Notes: generated by a model from the sequence alone, not told the origin. A stretch of 64,000 nucleotides of DNA from Termitidicoccus mucosus (GCF_038725785.1 NZ_CP109796.1:3038001-3102000); one strand, 5' to 3'. Shown: positions 30,368-40,367, counted from the first letter of the stretch. Numbers and translations are program-made.

Positions 30368-32455
30368 CTACAACCGCATCCGGCGCAGGCGGAGGGAGTT
30401 GCCGACGACACTGAGGGAACTGAGACTCATCGCCGCGGCGGCAAACATGGGATTAAGCTGCCAGCCAAAGACCGGATAGAGCAGCCCGGCCGCCAGCGGA
30501 ATGCCAAGGCTGTTGTAGAAGAAGGCGAGAAAGAGATTCTGCCTGATGGAGCGCAGCGTGGCGCGGCTGAGATGAATGGCTTTCACGATGCCGCGCAGGT
30601 CGCCGCGCACGAGGACGAGGCCCGCGCTGGCCATCGCGACATCCGTGCCCGCGCCCATCGCGATGCTCACGTCGGCGGCGGCGAGCGCGGGGGCGTCGTT
30701 GAGCCCGTCGCCCGCGAAGATGACGGTCTCCCCGCGCGCCTGGTGCCCGCGCACGAGCTGCTGTTTCGAGGCGGGCGTGGCCCCGGCGTGAACGGCGTCG
30801 ATCCCAAGCGGTCCCGCGATGGCGCGCGCCGCGCCTTCACGGTCGCCGGTGACCATCACGACGCGCAGCCCGAGGCGGTGCAGTTCGGCGATGGCCGCGG
30901 GCGTGGTCGGCTTCACCGTGTCGGAAAGCGCGAGCGTGGCCGCATGGCGTCCGTCGATGAGGAGGGCGACGAGGGTGGCCGAGTCTTGCGACGCGGGCGC
31001 CCCGCCCGCGGGACGGCGCTCCGCGCCTCCTTCCTCCGCGCGGGTCAGTTGTATTTGTTTTCCCGATACAATGGCGGTGACGCCGGCGCCCGGCGCGGCG
31101 GCAAAATTTTCGGCGGGAGGGAGCGCGAGCCCGCGCGCCTTTGCGGCCCCGGTGATGGCCCGGGCCAGCGGGTGCTCGCTGGGCGCCTCCGCGGCGGCGG
31201 CGAGGCGGAGCAACTCGTCCTCGGCGAGGTCGCAGCCGGGCGCGGGCACAATGCCGGTGAGCGCGGGGCGGCCCTCGGTGAGCGTGCCGGTCTTGTCGAT
31301 GAGCAGGGTGCGGGCGGAGGAGAGCCGCTCCAGGGCGGCGGCATCCTTCACCAGCACGCCGGCCTGCGCGCCGCGGCCGATGCCGGTGACGAGCGCGACC
31401 GGCGTGGCCAGCCCGAGCGCGCAGGGGCACGCGATGATAAGCACGGCCACGGCGCTGAGCAGCGCGTGCGCGAACGCCGGCGCGGGCCCGAGCACGAGCC
31501 AGAGGACAAACGAAAGGGCGGACACGCCGAGCACCGCGGGCACGAACACCGCCGACACGCGGTCGGCCAGCCGCGCGATGGGCGCGTCGGTTTCCTGCGC
31601 CTCCTCGACCAGGCGGATGATTTGCGCGAGGAGCGTGTCGCGCCCCACGCGCGTGGCCCGGAAGAGAAACGCGCCGGTCGTGTTGAGCGTGCCCGCCGAG
31701 ACCGCGTCGCCGGCCTTCTTTTCCACCGGCACGGGCTCGCCCGTGAGCATGGACTCGTTGACCGCGCTCGCGCCGGAAACGATGGCGCCGTCCACAGGCA
31801 CCTTTTCGCCGGGACGCACGCGAAGGGTGTCGCCGGGCTGGATGGTTTCGAGCGGCACATCCTCCTCGCCTCCGTCGGCATGGACGAGATGCGCGGTGGC
31901 GGGCGCCAGAGCCATGAGCGCGCGAATGGCGGCGTCGGTGCGGGCGTGGGCGCGCTGCTCGATGATCTGTCCCAGGAGGACGAGCGTGGTGATGACGGCC
32001 GCGCCCTCGAAGTAAAGCGGCACGCCGTGCGCGGTCTGGAACGAGGGGGGCAGCGCGTCGCCGAGCAGGAGCGCGGCCGTGCTGTAAACATAGGCCGCGC
32101 CGGTGCCGGTCACGGTGAGGGTGAACATGTTGGTGTCGCGCTCGCGGATGGAGCGCCACCAGCGGCGGATGAAGAATTTTCCGCACCAGAAAAACACCGG
32201 CGTGGTGAGCGCGAATTGCAGCCAGCCGTTGAGCGCCGCGGGCGCGCCGGCGAAGAGACGGTGGAAAAACGCGGGCGCGATCATCTCGCCCATGGAGAGC
32301 ACGAGCACGGGAAGCGTGAGCGCAAGCGCCACCCAGAACCGCGGCAGGAGCACGCGGGCGTCGGGCAGGCCCATGTAAACGGGCGCGTCGGACGGAGGCG
32401 CGCCGGTGTGATCGGTGTTTTTGTTTCCGGCGGGATCGCTGCAGTGGTCGGGCAT
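30368..32455 (-). CDS. Copper-transporting P1B-type ATPase without N-terminal metal-binding domain
   Basis: Membrane ATPase of 695 residues that probably exports Cu+. It has the CPC metal site in [13 protein letters not shown] (about 340), the phosphorylated Asp in DKTGTLTEG (about 386), TGEPVPVEK in the actuator domain, and [20 protein letters not shown]. The last helices hold [11 protein letters not shown] and [18 protein letters not shown], the P1B-1 Cu+ ligand pattern. No HMA domain or His-rich tail precedes the first helix. Around residue 482 the nucleotide domain has the extra peptide [14 protein letters not shown], encoded over a GCGGGCG palindrome. The start at 32455 omits an upstream repeat-encoded stretch. 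Confidence 0.9.
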   Translation of the reverse strand: MPDHCSDPAGNKNTDHTGAPPSDAPVYMGLPDARVLLPRFWVALALTLPVLVLSMGEMIAPAFFHRLFAGAPAALNGWLQFALTTPVFFWCGKFFIRRWWRSIRERDTNMFTLTVTGTGAAYVYSTAALLLGDALPPSFQTAHGVPLYFEGAAVITTLVLLGQIIEQRAHARTDAAIRALMALAPATAHLVHADGGEEDVPLETIQPGDTLRVRPGEKVPVDGAIVSGASAVNESMLTGEPVPVEKKAGDAVSAGTLNTTGAFLFRATRVGRDTLLAQIIRLVEEAQETDAPIARLADRVSAVFVPAVLGVSALSFVLWLVLGPAPAFAHALLSAVAVLIIACPCALGLATPVALVTGIGRGAQAGVLVKDAAALERLSSARTLLIDKTGTLTEGRPALTGIVPAPGCDLAEDELLRLAAAAEAPSEHPLARAITGAAKARGLALPPAENFAAAPGAGVTAIVSGKQIQLTRAEEGGAERRPAGGAPASQDSATLVALLIDGRHAATLALSDTVKPTTPAAIAELHRLGLRVVMVTGDREGAARAIAGPLGIDAVHAGATPASKQQLVRGHQARGETVIFAGDGLNDAPALAAADVSIAMGAGTDVAMASAGLVLVRGDLRGIVKAIHLSRATLRSIRQNLFLAFFYNSLGIPLAAGLLYPVFGWQLNPMFAAAAMSLSSLSVVGNSLRLRRMRL
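30992..31010. repeat. In-gene palindromic repeat in the copper ATPase gene
   Basis: CGCGGGCG and CGCCCGCG arms with a 3-base loop, followed by GGACGGCGCTCCGCGCC, which is also found next to a related palindrome at about 34500 in the DUF5107 gene. It encodes the peptide [11 protein letters not shown] in a surface loop. Confidence 0.6.
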
Positions 32456-32728
32456 GATGGTTAAATCTAGTGATACGCCGCGCGCGCCGCAACCCCTCGC
32501 TGAACGCGTCCGGCCGGGCGCAACCGTAGCACAGGCATCCTTGCCTGCCATCGTTATTTTATCGCGCGAAGCGCGGCTTTTTTGGAGTCACCGGCGCTTC
32601 GCGCCTTTGTTTTCGACGGCATATAGGATGCCCGCACCACGGATCATAAAATAATCCAGCTTTATCAGAATCCCATCCATTGCCATTCGCGCTCCCGATG
32701 GATAATATCAGTCAAACTTTCACCTCTC
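32456..32728. other. Intergenic region with repeat fragments
   Basis: Divergent promoter region between the copper ATPase and the DUF5107 gene. It contains GTAGCACAGGCATCCTTGCCTGCC (a repeat that encodes AGKDACAT on the other strand; a related unit is at about 45703-45722) and a GCGAAGCGCGG/CCGGCGCTTCGC hairpin near 32570-32607. The last 80 bases before the DUF5107 gene are A/T-richer and probably hold its promoter. Confidence 0.45.
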
Positions 32729-35700
32729 ATGCCATCCGTCACCGTCACCCGCGAGACCCTTGTCATTCCCACCTACCTGCCGCACGCGCCGGACAAAAAC
32801 CCGATGTTTCTGGAAAAGCGCGTCTATCAGGGCAGCAGCGGCAAAGTTTATCCGCTGCCGTTCACCGACCGCATCGCGCAGGAAAAAACCGACGAACGCT
32901 GGGAGGCCGTCCATATCGAAAACGAGTTCGTGCGCGTGACCGTGCTGCCGCAACTCGGCGGGCGCATCCATGCCGGCCTCGACAAGACCAACGGCTACGA
33001 TTTTTTCTACCGGCAAAACGTCATCAAGCCCGCGCTGGTCGGCCTTGCCGGCCCGTGGATCTCGGGCGGCGTGGAGTTCAACTGGCCGCAGCATCACCGC
33101 CCCTCGACCTTCATGCCGGCGGACGTGTCGGTCGAGTCGCACCCGGACGGCTCGCGCACCGTCTGGATGAGCGAGCACGAGCCGCTCAACCGCATGAAGG
33201 GCATGCACGGCGTCCGCCTGTATCCGGATAAAAACTACATCGAGCTGAGGGCGCGCGTTTACAACGGCACGCCGGGCGCGCAGACCTTCCTCTGGTGGGC
33301 CAACGTCGGCGTGCGCGCGCACGCGCTCTACCAGTCGGTGTTTCCGCCCGACGTGCATTACGTGGCCGACCACGCGAAGCGCGCGATGAGCGGGTTTCCG
33401 CTCTGCCGCGGGCATTATTACGGCGTCGATTACGGCGCGCGCGCCGGCCGCAAAACCGCGCACGGCTACGCGGCCAACGACCTTTCGTGGTATGGCAACA
33501 TCCCCGTCCCCACCTCCTACATGTGCATGGGCACGGGCGAGGATTTCTTCGGCGGCTACGACCACGCGCGCGAGGCCGGTGTCATCCACATCGCGAACCA
33601 TCACATCTCGCCCGGAAAAAAACAATGGGTGTGGGGCAACGCCGGATTCGGCCACGCCTGGGACCGGCACCTGACCGACCACGACGAAAACGGCGAATGC
33701 GCGCCGTATGTCGAGCTGATGGCCGGCGTTTACACCGACAACCAGCCCGACTTCGCCTGGCTCATGCCGGGCGAGACGAAGACTTGGAGCCAGTATTGGT
33801 ATCCGGTGCAAAAAATCGGCCCCGCGCAAAAGGCGAACCTCGACGCCGCCGCGAGCCTGCGCGTTGACGCGAAACGCGGCACCGCACGCATCGGCGTATC
33901 CGTTTCTTCACTACAAACCGGGGCCCGCGTGCGCCTGCTGGCGAAAGACCGGCTCGTGTGCGAGTTCACCCGCGACCTCGCCCCGGACCAGCCGCTCGTC
34001 GAGGAGATCAAACTGCCGCGCGCGCGCCGGCTCAGGGAAACCGACCTGCGCCTCGTCGTGTGCGCCGCCGGCGGCCGCGAACTCATCGCCCATTCCCCCA
34101 AGGCGCCGCCGCAAAAGAAAACCGTGCCGCCGCCCGCGACCGAGCCGCCGCTGCCCGCCGGCATTACGAACAACGACGAACTTTACGTGACGGGGCTTCA
34201 CCTCGAACAGTATCGCCACGCCACGCGGCACCCCGAGCCTTACTGGCGCGAGGCGTTGCGCCGCGACCCGGGCGACTCGCGCTGTCACAACGCCCTTGGC
34301 CGCTGGCACCTGCGGCGCGGCGAACTTGCTGAGGCGGAGGCGCACTTCCGCGCCGCCATCGGGCGGCTGACGCGCCGCAACCCGAATCCCTGCGACGGCG
34401 AGCCGTGGTACAACCTCGGCCTGACCCTGCGCATGCGCGCCGAACGTGTCGCGTGTGTCCCCGCCGTGGGATCGTGTGGCATGGGCGTCTCGCCCATGTT
34501 GACGGCGCTCCGCGCCGCGGACGCAAGCCCACGGGCGAGTCGAGCGCGCCACGCAGCCCGCGCCGCCGCCGCTCCGCTGCTCGACGAAGCCTATGCGTTT
34601 TTCTACAAGGCCACTTGGAACCACGCGTGGCAGGCGGCCGGCTTTCACGCGCTGGCGGAGCTCGATTGCCTGCGCGGCGACTGGACGGCGGCGCTCGATC
34701 ATCTCGACCGCGCGCTGCGCGTGAACACCGACAACCTCAAGGCCCGCGACCTGCGCGCGATCGTGCTGCGCAAGCTCGGCCGCGACGACGAGGCCGACGC
34801 GCAACTCCGCGACACGCTCGCGCTCGACCCGCTCGACTGGTGGGCGCGTTTCCTCAACGGCGAGCCGCTTTCCTGCGACATGCAAACGCGGCTCGACCTC
34901 GCGCTGGACTTCGCGCGCGCGGGCCTGTTTGCCGACGCGCTCGCGGTGCTGGAAGCCCGTGCCACTGGGAGCGCCGGCATCTTGCCGGCAGACGACGCGC
35001 AGCGTCGCCACATGGGCGGGCCGCCCATGCCACGCAACCCGCACGGGCTGGAAGCCCGTGCCACAACGGACGGCACCGCGCCGCTCGTGGTGTATTACCG
35101 CGCATGGCTGTGCGCGAGGCTCGGCCGCGCGGCCGAAACGCGGCGGCACCTCGCGGCGGCGGCCAAGGCGCCGCCGGATTACTGCTTCCCCGCGCGCCCG
35201 GAGGAAATCGCGATCCTGGAGTTCGCCATGCGCGAAAATCCGCGCGACGCCCGCGCCCCGTATTATCTGGGCAACCTGCTCTACGACCGCCGCCGCTTCG
35301 CCGACGCGATCGCGCTCTGGGAAAAATCCGCGCGGCTCGACCCGGCATTCTCCATCGTGTGGCGCAACCTCGGCATCGGCTGGTTCAACATCGCCGGGAA
35401 ACCCGCGAAGGCGCGCGCGGCCTACGAGCGCGCCTTCAAGGCCGATCCGCGCGATGCGCGCTTGTTGTTCGAACGCGACCAGCTCTGGAAACGCATGGGC
35501 GAATCGCCCGCGCGTCGGCTGCGCGAGTTGGAACGCCATCCCGCGCTCACGAGCCGGCGCGACGACCTCTCGGTCGAGCTTTGCGCGCTGTATAATCAGG
35601 CGGGCGCGCCGGAAAAGGCGCTGCGGATTCTGGAATCGCGCCAGTTCCAGCCGTGGGAAGGCGGCGAGGGCCAGACGCTGGCGCAATACGCGCGGGCCGG

Positions 35701-36256
35701 CCTGCTGCTCGCCCGCGCGGCGCTGGACCGGGGCGATGCGCGCGGCGCGCGGCGGCGCTTGGAAAGCGTGCTCAATCCGCCGGAAAATCTCGGCGAAAAC
35801 TGGCACCCGCTCGCGAATGGCAGCGAGATCTGGCATTGGCTCGGCGAGGCGTGCGCGATGGCGGGCGATGCGGCGGCGGCCAGAAAATACTGGCGGCAGG
35901 CCGCGGAGTTTCGCGGCGACTTTCAGGAGATGAGCGTGCGCGCGTTTTCGGAAATGACGTATTTCTCCGCGCTCGCGCTGCGCAGGCTCGGACGCGAAAA
36001 GGAGGCGGCCGACCTGTTGCGCGGCCTGCTCGCCCATGCGCGCGCGCTGGCGAAGGAGCAGGCAAAAATCGACTATTTCGCCACGTCGCTGCCGACGATG
36101 CTGCTTTTCGAGGACGACTTGCAGGCGCGCCAGGAAACCAAGGCCGCCTACATGGAGGCGCAGGCCCTGCACGGCCTCGGCAGGACGGCGGAGGCGAAGC
36201 GGCTGTTCGCAAAGGTGGCCAGACGCGACGCGAATTTCCCGTGGAGGATGATATGA
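32729..36256 (+). CDS. DUF5107 domain and TPR-repeat protein
   Basis: A 1175-residue protein without signal peptide. The N-terminal ~370 residues form the DUF5107 domain (EKRVYQGSSGKVYPLPFTDRI, VTVLPQLGGRIHAGLDKTNGYDFFYR, GGVEFNWPQHHRPSTF), which resembles a galactose-mutarotase-like beta-sandwich and is common near glycan-degrading genes. The remainder consists of TPR-like helices (APYYLGNLLYDRRRFADAIALWEKSARLDP). Two stretches are repeat-encoded inserts: CGMGVSPMLTALRAADASPR (about 583-602) and EARATGSAGILPADDAQRRH (about 741-760), the latter within a 99-base unit bounded by 18-base direct repeats. A sugar-sensing or glycosidase role is possible but unproven. Confidence 0.82.
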   Translation: MPSVTVTRETLVIPTYLPHAPDKNPMFLEKRVYQGSSGKVYPLPFTDRIAQEKTDERWEAVHIENEFVRVTVLPQLGGRIHAGLDKTNGYDFFYRQNVIKPALVGLAGPWISGGVEFNWPQHHRPSTFMPADVSVESHPDGSRTVWMSEHEPLNRMKGMHGVRLYPDKNYIELRARVYNGTPGAQTFLWWANVGVRAHALYQSVFPPDVHYVADHAKRAMSGFPLCRGHYYGVDYGARAGRKTAHGYAANDLSWYGNIPVPTSYMCMGTGEDFFGGYDHAREAGVIHIANHHISPGKKQWVWGNAGFGHAWDRHLTDHDENGECAPYVELMAGVYTDNQPDFAWLMPGETKTWSQYWYPVQKIGPAQKANLDAAASLRVDAKRGTARIGVSVSSLQTGARVRLLAKDRLVCEFTRDLAPDQPLVEEIKLPRARRLRETDLRLVVCAAGGRELIAHSPKAPPQKKTVPPPATEPPLPAGITNNDELYVTGLHLEQYRHATRHPEPYWREALRRDPGDSRCHNALGRWHLRRGELAEAEAHFRAAIGRLTRRNPNPCDGEPWYNLGLTLRMRAERVACVPAVGSCGMGVSPMLTALRAADASPRASRARHAARAAAAPLLDEAYAFFYKATWNHAWQAAGFHALAELDCLRGDWTAALDHLDRALRVNTDNLKARDLRAIVLRKLGRDDEADAQLRDTLALDPLDWWARFLNGEPLSCDMQTRLDLALDFARAGLFADALAVLEARATGSAGILPADDAQRRHMGGPPMPRNPHGLEARATTDGTAPLVVYYRAWLCARLGRAAETRRHLAAAAKAPPDYCFPARPEEIAILEFAMRENPRDARAPYYLGNLLYDRRRFADAIALWEKSARLDPAFSIVWRNLGIGWFNIAGKPAKARAAYERAFKADPRDARLLFERDQLWKRMGESPARRLRELERHPALTSRRDDLSVELCALYNQAGAPEKALRILESRQFQPWEGGEGQTLAQYARAGLLLARAALDRGDARGARRRLESVLNPPENLGENWHPLANGSEIWHWLGEACAMAGDAAAARKYWRQAAEFRGDFQEMSVRAFSEMTYFSALALRRLGREKEAADLLRGLLAHARALAKEQAKIDYFATSLPTMLLFEDDLQARQETKAAYMEAQALHGLGRTAEAKRLFAKVARRDANFPWRMI
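34948..35064. repeat. In-frame repeat insertion within the DUF5107-TPR gene
   Basis: An 18-base sequence, GCTGGAAGCCCGTGCCAC, occurs at 34948-34965 and again at 35047-35064, exactly 99 bases (33 codons) apart. Between them lie GCCGGC/GCCGGC and CATGGGCGG/CCGCCCATG hairpins. The reading frame stays open through it. Confidence 0.75.
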
Positions 36257-36301
36257 GCGAATGGCGTGACACCATTTCCCAATGAAAAACACCTTTCAGA
36301 C

Positions 36302-36380
36302 GGAGGGCCGAGCTCCTGCGAGGCCGTTGCCGGAAAACGGTGCGCATGACCGCAACGGCCTCGCAGGAGCTCGGCCCTCC
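36302..36380. repeat. Perfect 29-bp inverted repeat at the start of the GH2 gene
   Basis: Arms 36302-36330 and 36352-36380 are exact reverse complements (outer end GGAGGGCCGAGC), with a 21-base loop. The right arm stops one base before an ATG of the downstream gene. Further hairpins (GGGCTTCGC/GCGAAGCCC near 36423-36442) follow within the probable signal-peptide region. Confidence 0.85.
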
Positions 36381-39300
36381 ATGAGGGTGAATCTCGTTTG
36401 GAAATGGCATGACAGGCATGCAGGGGCTTCGCTGGCGAAGCCCGTTCGCCAAGGGTTCTCGTTGCGGAATCCGCCCTTTGGTTTTTTCGCCGTCGCATGG
36501 GTTTTCTTTTTCAGCGTGCTCCCGGTCCCGGGCTTCGCAAGCGAAACCCCTGCTATTTTTCCTATGAACTCCTCCGATTTCACGATTTCTCTCGCCGGCG
36601 AATGGCGCGTACGCGCCACGGCGGAACGCACGGGCAATAACGACGGCGCGCCATTTCAAGCCGACGCCGTCGTGCGCCTGCCGGGCGCGCTGGCCGCGCA
36701 AGGCGTGGGCGAGGAAATCTCCGTCAACACGCCGTGGGTCGGGAGCATCTTCGACCCCGCGTGGTTCACCGAGCCGGAATACGCGCGCTGGCGCGTGCCG
36801 GGAAACATCAAGGTGCCGTTCTGGTTGCAGCCGGAGAAGTATTTTCGCGGCGTGGCGCGTTATGAGCGCGAGGTGGAGATTCCCGGCTCCTGGGCCGGGC
36901 GGCGCGTGGTGCTCGCGCTGGAGCGCGCGCATTGGGCGACGCGCGTCTGGATCGACGGGCGCGAGGCGGGACGCAACGACAGCCTGAGCACGCCGCACGA
37001 ATACGACCTGGGCGCGGGCCTCGCCGCCGGCAAACACACGCTCGCCATCGAGGTGGACAACACCGTGGTGATCGATGTGGGACCCAACTCGCACAGCATC
37101 AGCGATCACACGCAAGGCAACTGGAACGGCGTCATCGGGCGCATCGAGTTGGTGGCGACCGCGACGGCATGGCTCGACGAGGTGCAGGTTTTCCCGAGCG
37201 TGGCGGCGCGCTCCGCGAGGGTGCGCGGACGCGTGGGCGGGGCGGAGACGCTGTCCGCCGGCGCCGTGGCCCGGGTGCGCGTCGAAAAACAAACGGCGGA
37301 CGGAAGCCCCGGCGACGCGGCGCAGGCCCGCACTGCGGCGATCGGAAAAAACGGCGTCTTCGAGATCGAATGCCCGCTCGGTGCGGACGCCGAATTGTGG
37401 GATGAATTTAATCCGGCATTGTATCGCGCGGTGGTGTCGCTGGAGAACGGCGAAGCGCGCGCGGTCACCTTCGGCCTGCGCGAAGTCGGGACGGAAGGCA
37501 CGCAGATCACGGTGAACGGGCGGCGCGTGTTTTTGCGCGGCACGCTGGAATGTGCGGCGTGGCCGCTCACCGGTTATCCGCCGGCGGATGTGGAATCGTG
37601 GCGGCGCATGCTGCGCGCGGCGCGGGCGCACGGGTTGAATCACATCCGGTTTCATTCGTGGTGCCCGCCCGAGGCGGCGTTCGTGGCGGGCGACGAGCTG
37701 GGTTTTTATTTCCAAATCGAGGTGGCGTCATGGCCGAACCAAGGCACGACGGTGGGCGACGGCGGCGCGCAGGACGCGTGGCTGGTGCGCGAGGCCGACC
37801 GCATCGTGCGCGCCTACGGGAGTCATCCGTCGTTCATGTTTTTCGCGGCTGGCAACGAGCCCGGCGGGCCGCACAGCGCGGCGTGGCTGACGTATTGGGT
37901 GGAGCGCATGAAGGCGCTCGACTCGCGGCGGCTGCACACCTGCTCGGCAGGCTGGCCGGAAATAGCGGCCAGCCAGTATCACGTCACGCACTGGCCGCGC
38001 ACGCACCAGTGGCTGGACAACCTCAAGTCGCGCCTCAACGCGCTGCCGCCGGAAACGCGCACCGATTACCGCGACTTCATCGGCAAACGCGCCGTGCCCG
38101 TGGTGAGCCACGAAATCGGCCAGTGGTGCGTGTATCCCAACTTCGACGAGATGCCGAAATACACCGGCGTGATGAAGCCGCGAAACTTCGAGATTTTTCG
38201 CGAGACGCTCGCGGAGCACGGCATGGCCGGGCAGGCGCGCGAATTTCTGCACGCGTCGGGGAAATTGCAGGTTTTGTGTTACAAGGAGGAAATCGAGTCG
38301 GCGCTGCGCACGCCGGGCATGGGCGGGTTCCAGTTGCTCGGGTTGAGCGACTTCCCGGGGCAGGGCACGGCGCTGGTCGGCGTGCTGGACGCATTTTGGG
38401 AGGAAAAAGGCTACGTCGCCCCGGAGGAATGGCGAAGGTTCTGCGCCGGCACCGTGCCGCTGGCGCGCTTGGAACGGCGCGTGTTCGAGGCCGGCGACGA
38501 GTTGCGCGCGGAGATCGAGCTGGCGCACTACGGGCCGGCGGCGCTGGAAAAGGCCGTGGTGAAATGGAGGCTGGTGACCGGCAACGGAAGCGCCGTCACG
38601 GAAGGACGCCTGACCCCGCCGCAGGCGGTGGCAACCGGCGCGCTGACCGCGCTTGGGCGTGTGGAGGTGACGCTGGACGAGTCCATGCTCGCGGACGGCG
38701 GCGCGGCGCGAAAGCTGACGCTGGTCGTGTCGGTCGAGGACGGAGACGGAGGCGCGCGCGCCGAAAACGACTGGGATGTCTGGTTGTATCCAAAAAATGG
38801 ATCGGCAGTGCGCGCCCCCGGCGCCGCGCCGCGCGACGCGGTGCTGGTTTGCAGCGAGTTCGACGCCGCGGCCGAGGCGGCGCTGCGCGAAGGCGGGGCT
38901 GTGCTGCTGGCCATCCCGCCGGAGCGCGTGCGCGGCGATGCGAAGCACGGGCGCGTGGAACTCGGTTTCACGAGCATTTTCTGGAACACATCCTGGTCGA
39001 ACCGGCAGGCTCCGCACACGCTCGGGATCTTGTGCGATCCCGCGCACCCGGCGCTGGCGGGCTTCCCGACGGAATCGCACAGCAACTGGCAATGGTGGCA
39101 TGTCGTGAGCCGCGCGTCCGCCATGATCCTCGATGAGCTGCCGCCGGAGCTGCGCCCGGTGATACAGGTGGTGGACGACTGGTTCACGCACCGGAAGCTC
39201 GCGCTGGCCTTCGAGTGCCGTGTCGGCGCGGGCCGGCTGCTGGTGTGCAGCGTCGATTTGCGCGAAGCAGACGGTGCGAATCCGGTCGTCCGGCAATTGC

Positions 39301-39395
39301 GCGCGAGCTTGCTGCGTTACGCGGCGGGCGCGGATTTCGCGCCGCGGGTGGAACTGGCGGCGGAGCAGGTGCGCGACCTGTTCACCCGCCGCTGA
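36381..39395 (+). CDS. Glycoside hydrolase family 2-like enzyme
   Basis: Secreted glycosidase of about 1000 residues. A hydrophobic signal (FFAVAWVFFFSVLPVPGFAS) lies about 30 residues in. A sugar-binding jelly roll (SLAGEWRVRA, VALERAHWATRVWIDGREAG) and an Ig-like domain lead into a TIM barrel (GLNHIRFHSWCPPEAAF). Glu493 in AAGNEPGG is the likely acid/base and Glu578 in VSHEIGQW the likely nucleophile. The ~350-residue C-terminal part is of unknown function. The start is uncertain: 36282, 36381 and 36564 are in-frame ATGs, and the first runs through a palindromic repeat. I use 36381 because it keeps the signal peptide and leaves out the repeat. It probably works with the PL26-like lyase on pectic side chains. 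Confidence 0.8.
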   Translation: MRVNLVWKWHDRHAGASLAKPVRQGFSLRNPPFGFFAVAWVFFFSVLPVPGFASETPAIFPMNSSDFTISLAGEWRVRATAERTGNNDGAPFQADAVVRLPGALAAQGVGEEISVNTPWVGSIFDPAWFTEPEYARWRVPGNIKVPFWLQPEKYFRGVARYEREVEIPGSWAGRRVVLALERAHWATRVWIDGREAGRNDSLSTPHEYDLGAGLAAGKHTLAIEVDNTVVIDVGPNSHSISDHTQGNWNGVIGRIELVATATAWLDEVQVFPSVAARSARVRGRVGGAETLSAGAVARVRVEKQTADGSPGDAAQARTAAIGKNGVFEIECPLGADAELWDEFNPALYRAVVSLENGEARAVTFGLREVGTEGTQITVNGRRVFLRGTLECAAWPLTGYPPADVESWRRMLRAARAHGLNHIRFHSWCPPEAAFVAGDELGFYFQIEVASWPNQGTTVGDGGAQDAWLVREADRIVRAYGSHPSFMFFAAGNEPGGPHSAAWLTYWVERMKALDSRRLHTCSAGWPEIAASQYHVTHWPRTHQWLDNLKSRLNALPPETRTDYRDFIGKRAVPVVSHEIGQWCVYPNFDEMPKYTGVMKPRNFEIFRETLAEHGMAGQAREFLHASGKLQVLCYKEEIESALRTPGMGGFQLLGLSDFPGQGTALVGVLDAFWEEKGYVAPEEWRRFCAGTVPLARLERRVFEAGDELRAEIELAHYGPAALEKAVVKWRLVTGNGSAVTEGRLTPPQAVATGALTALGRVEVTLDESMLADGGAARKLTLVVSVEDGDGGARAENDWDVWLYPKNGSAVRAPGAAPRDAVLVCSEFDAAAEAALREGGAVLLAIPPERVRGDAKHGRVELGFTSIFWNTSWSNRQAPHTLGILCDPAHPALAGFPTESHSNWQWWHVVSRASAMILDELPPELRPVIQVVDDWFTHRKLALAFECRVGAGRLLVCSVDLREADGANPVVRQLRASLLRYAAGADFAPRVELAAEQVRDLFTRR

Positions 39396-39447
39396 ACATT
39401 TTTCGTCCGCGAGAACGCGTCCCCGGAGTCCCGCGCGCCAGACGGGT

Positions 39448-40356
39448 TCACAAGTTCTTCCCGCGGCAATAGGTCCGCAGGATGTCGAGGAAATTGTGCA
39501 CCAGAGGGGAGGTTTCGTCCTTTCTCCAGATGGCGTGCAATTCGATCAGCAAATCCTTGCCCGTCTCCTTCAAGGGCCGGAAGGTGATTCCCTTGTAGGA
39601 GTGCAGGGTGACGACCTCAGGGGCGATGGAGAGCTCCTGCCCGCTCGCGATCATGGCGATGCCATTGTCGAAGGAGGTCACGTATTTTAACGGCGGCATT
39701 TTGACGGCGCGATTCCGGAAAAGATCGCGCAACGCCTCCTCGTGCCGCGAGTTCTTTATGTTCCCAAACGCCAGCAGCCGTTCCCGGGTCAGATCGGACA
39801 ACGAAATCCAGCGCTTGCGCGCGAGCCGGTGGTCCGTGCCCAGCAGCACCTCAAGTGGCTTTTTATAAACCAGAAAATGCCGCGTGCCGGTCAGGATGTT
39901 CTTTTCGAAACTGGCCGCGAAACCGATCTGGATTTCCCGGGTTTGCAGGATGTCCGCCGCCTGCCGGTTGATATCCATCTCGGTCAATTCCACCTCGACC
40001 GCCGGATAGCGCTCGCGAAAGATCTTCAGGCTGTCCGGGATAAAGCCGTACGACAGCAGGCCGACATTGCCGATGCGCAGCGTGCCCCGCCTGCCTTTGG
40101 CCGCCTCCCTCACCGCCGTGGCGGCGCGTTCGGCCTTTTCCAGCACCTGCCGCGCCTCCTCCAGCAGGATCTCCCCGGCCGCCGTGAGCGTCACCGACAT
40201 GGTGTCCCGCTCGAACAAACGCGCGTTGAGGAGCCCCTCCAAATCCTTGATCTGCACGCTCAGCGTCGGCGCCGAGACGTGCAGCCGCTCCGCCGCCCGC
40301 CGGAAATTCAATGCCTCGGCCACGGCCACGAAATACCGGAAATGCCTCAGTTCCAT
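39448..40356 (-). CDS. LysR-family transcriptional regulator
   Basis: A 302-residue regulator. The N-terminal winged helix (MELRHFRYFVAVAEALNFRRAAERLHVSAPTLSVQIKDLE, in parts) is the standard LysR HTH, and the effector-binding domain (about 90-300) starts LRIGNVGLLSYGFIPDSLKIF. The start at 40356 matches the invariant MELRHFRYF. It is divergent from the marR-RND cluster, with a T-N11-A site in the shared 127-base gap. It may control itself and the efflux cluster, or be an orphan regulator; the effector is unknown. Confidence 0.92.
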   Translation of the reverse strand: MELRHFRYFVAVAEALNFRRAAERLHVSAPTLSVQIKDLEGLLNARLFERDTMSVTLTAAGEILLEEARQVLEKAERAATAVREAAKGRRGTLRIGNVGLLSYGFIPDSLKIFRERYPAVEVELTEMDINRQAADILQTREIQIGFAASFEKNILTGTRHFLVYKKPLEVLLGTDHRLARKRWISLSDLTRERLLAFGNIKNSRHEEALRDLFRNRAVKMPPLKYVTSFDNGIAMIASGQELSIAPEVVTLHSYKGITFRPLKETGKDLLIELHAIWRKDETSPLVHNFLDILRTYCRGKNL

Positions 40357-40367
40357 CCCGCCAACCA

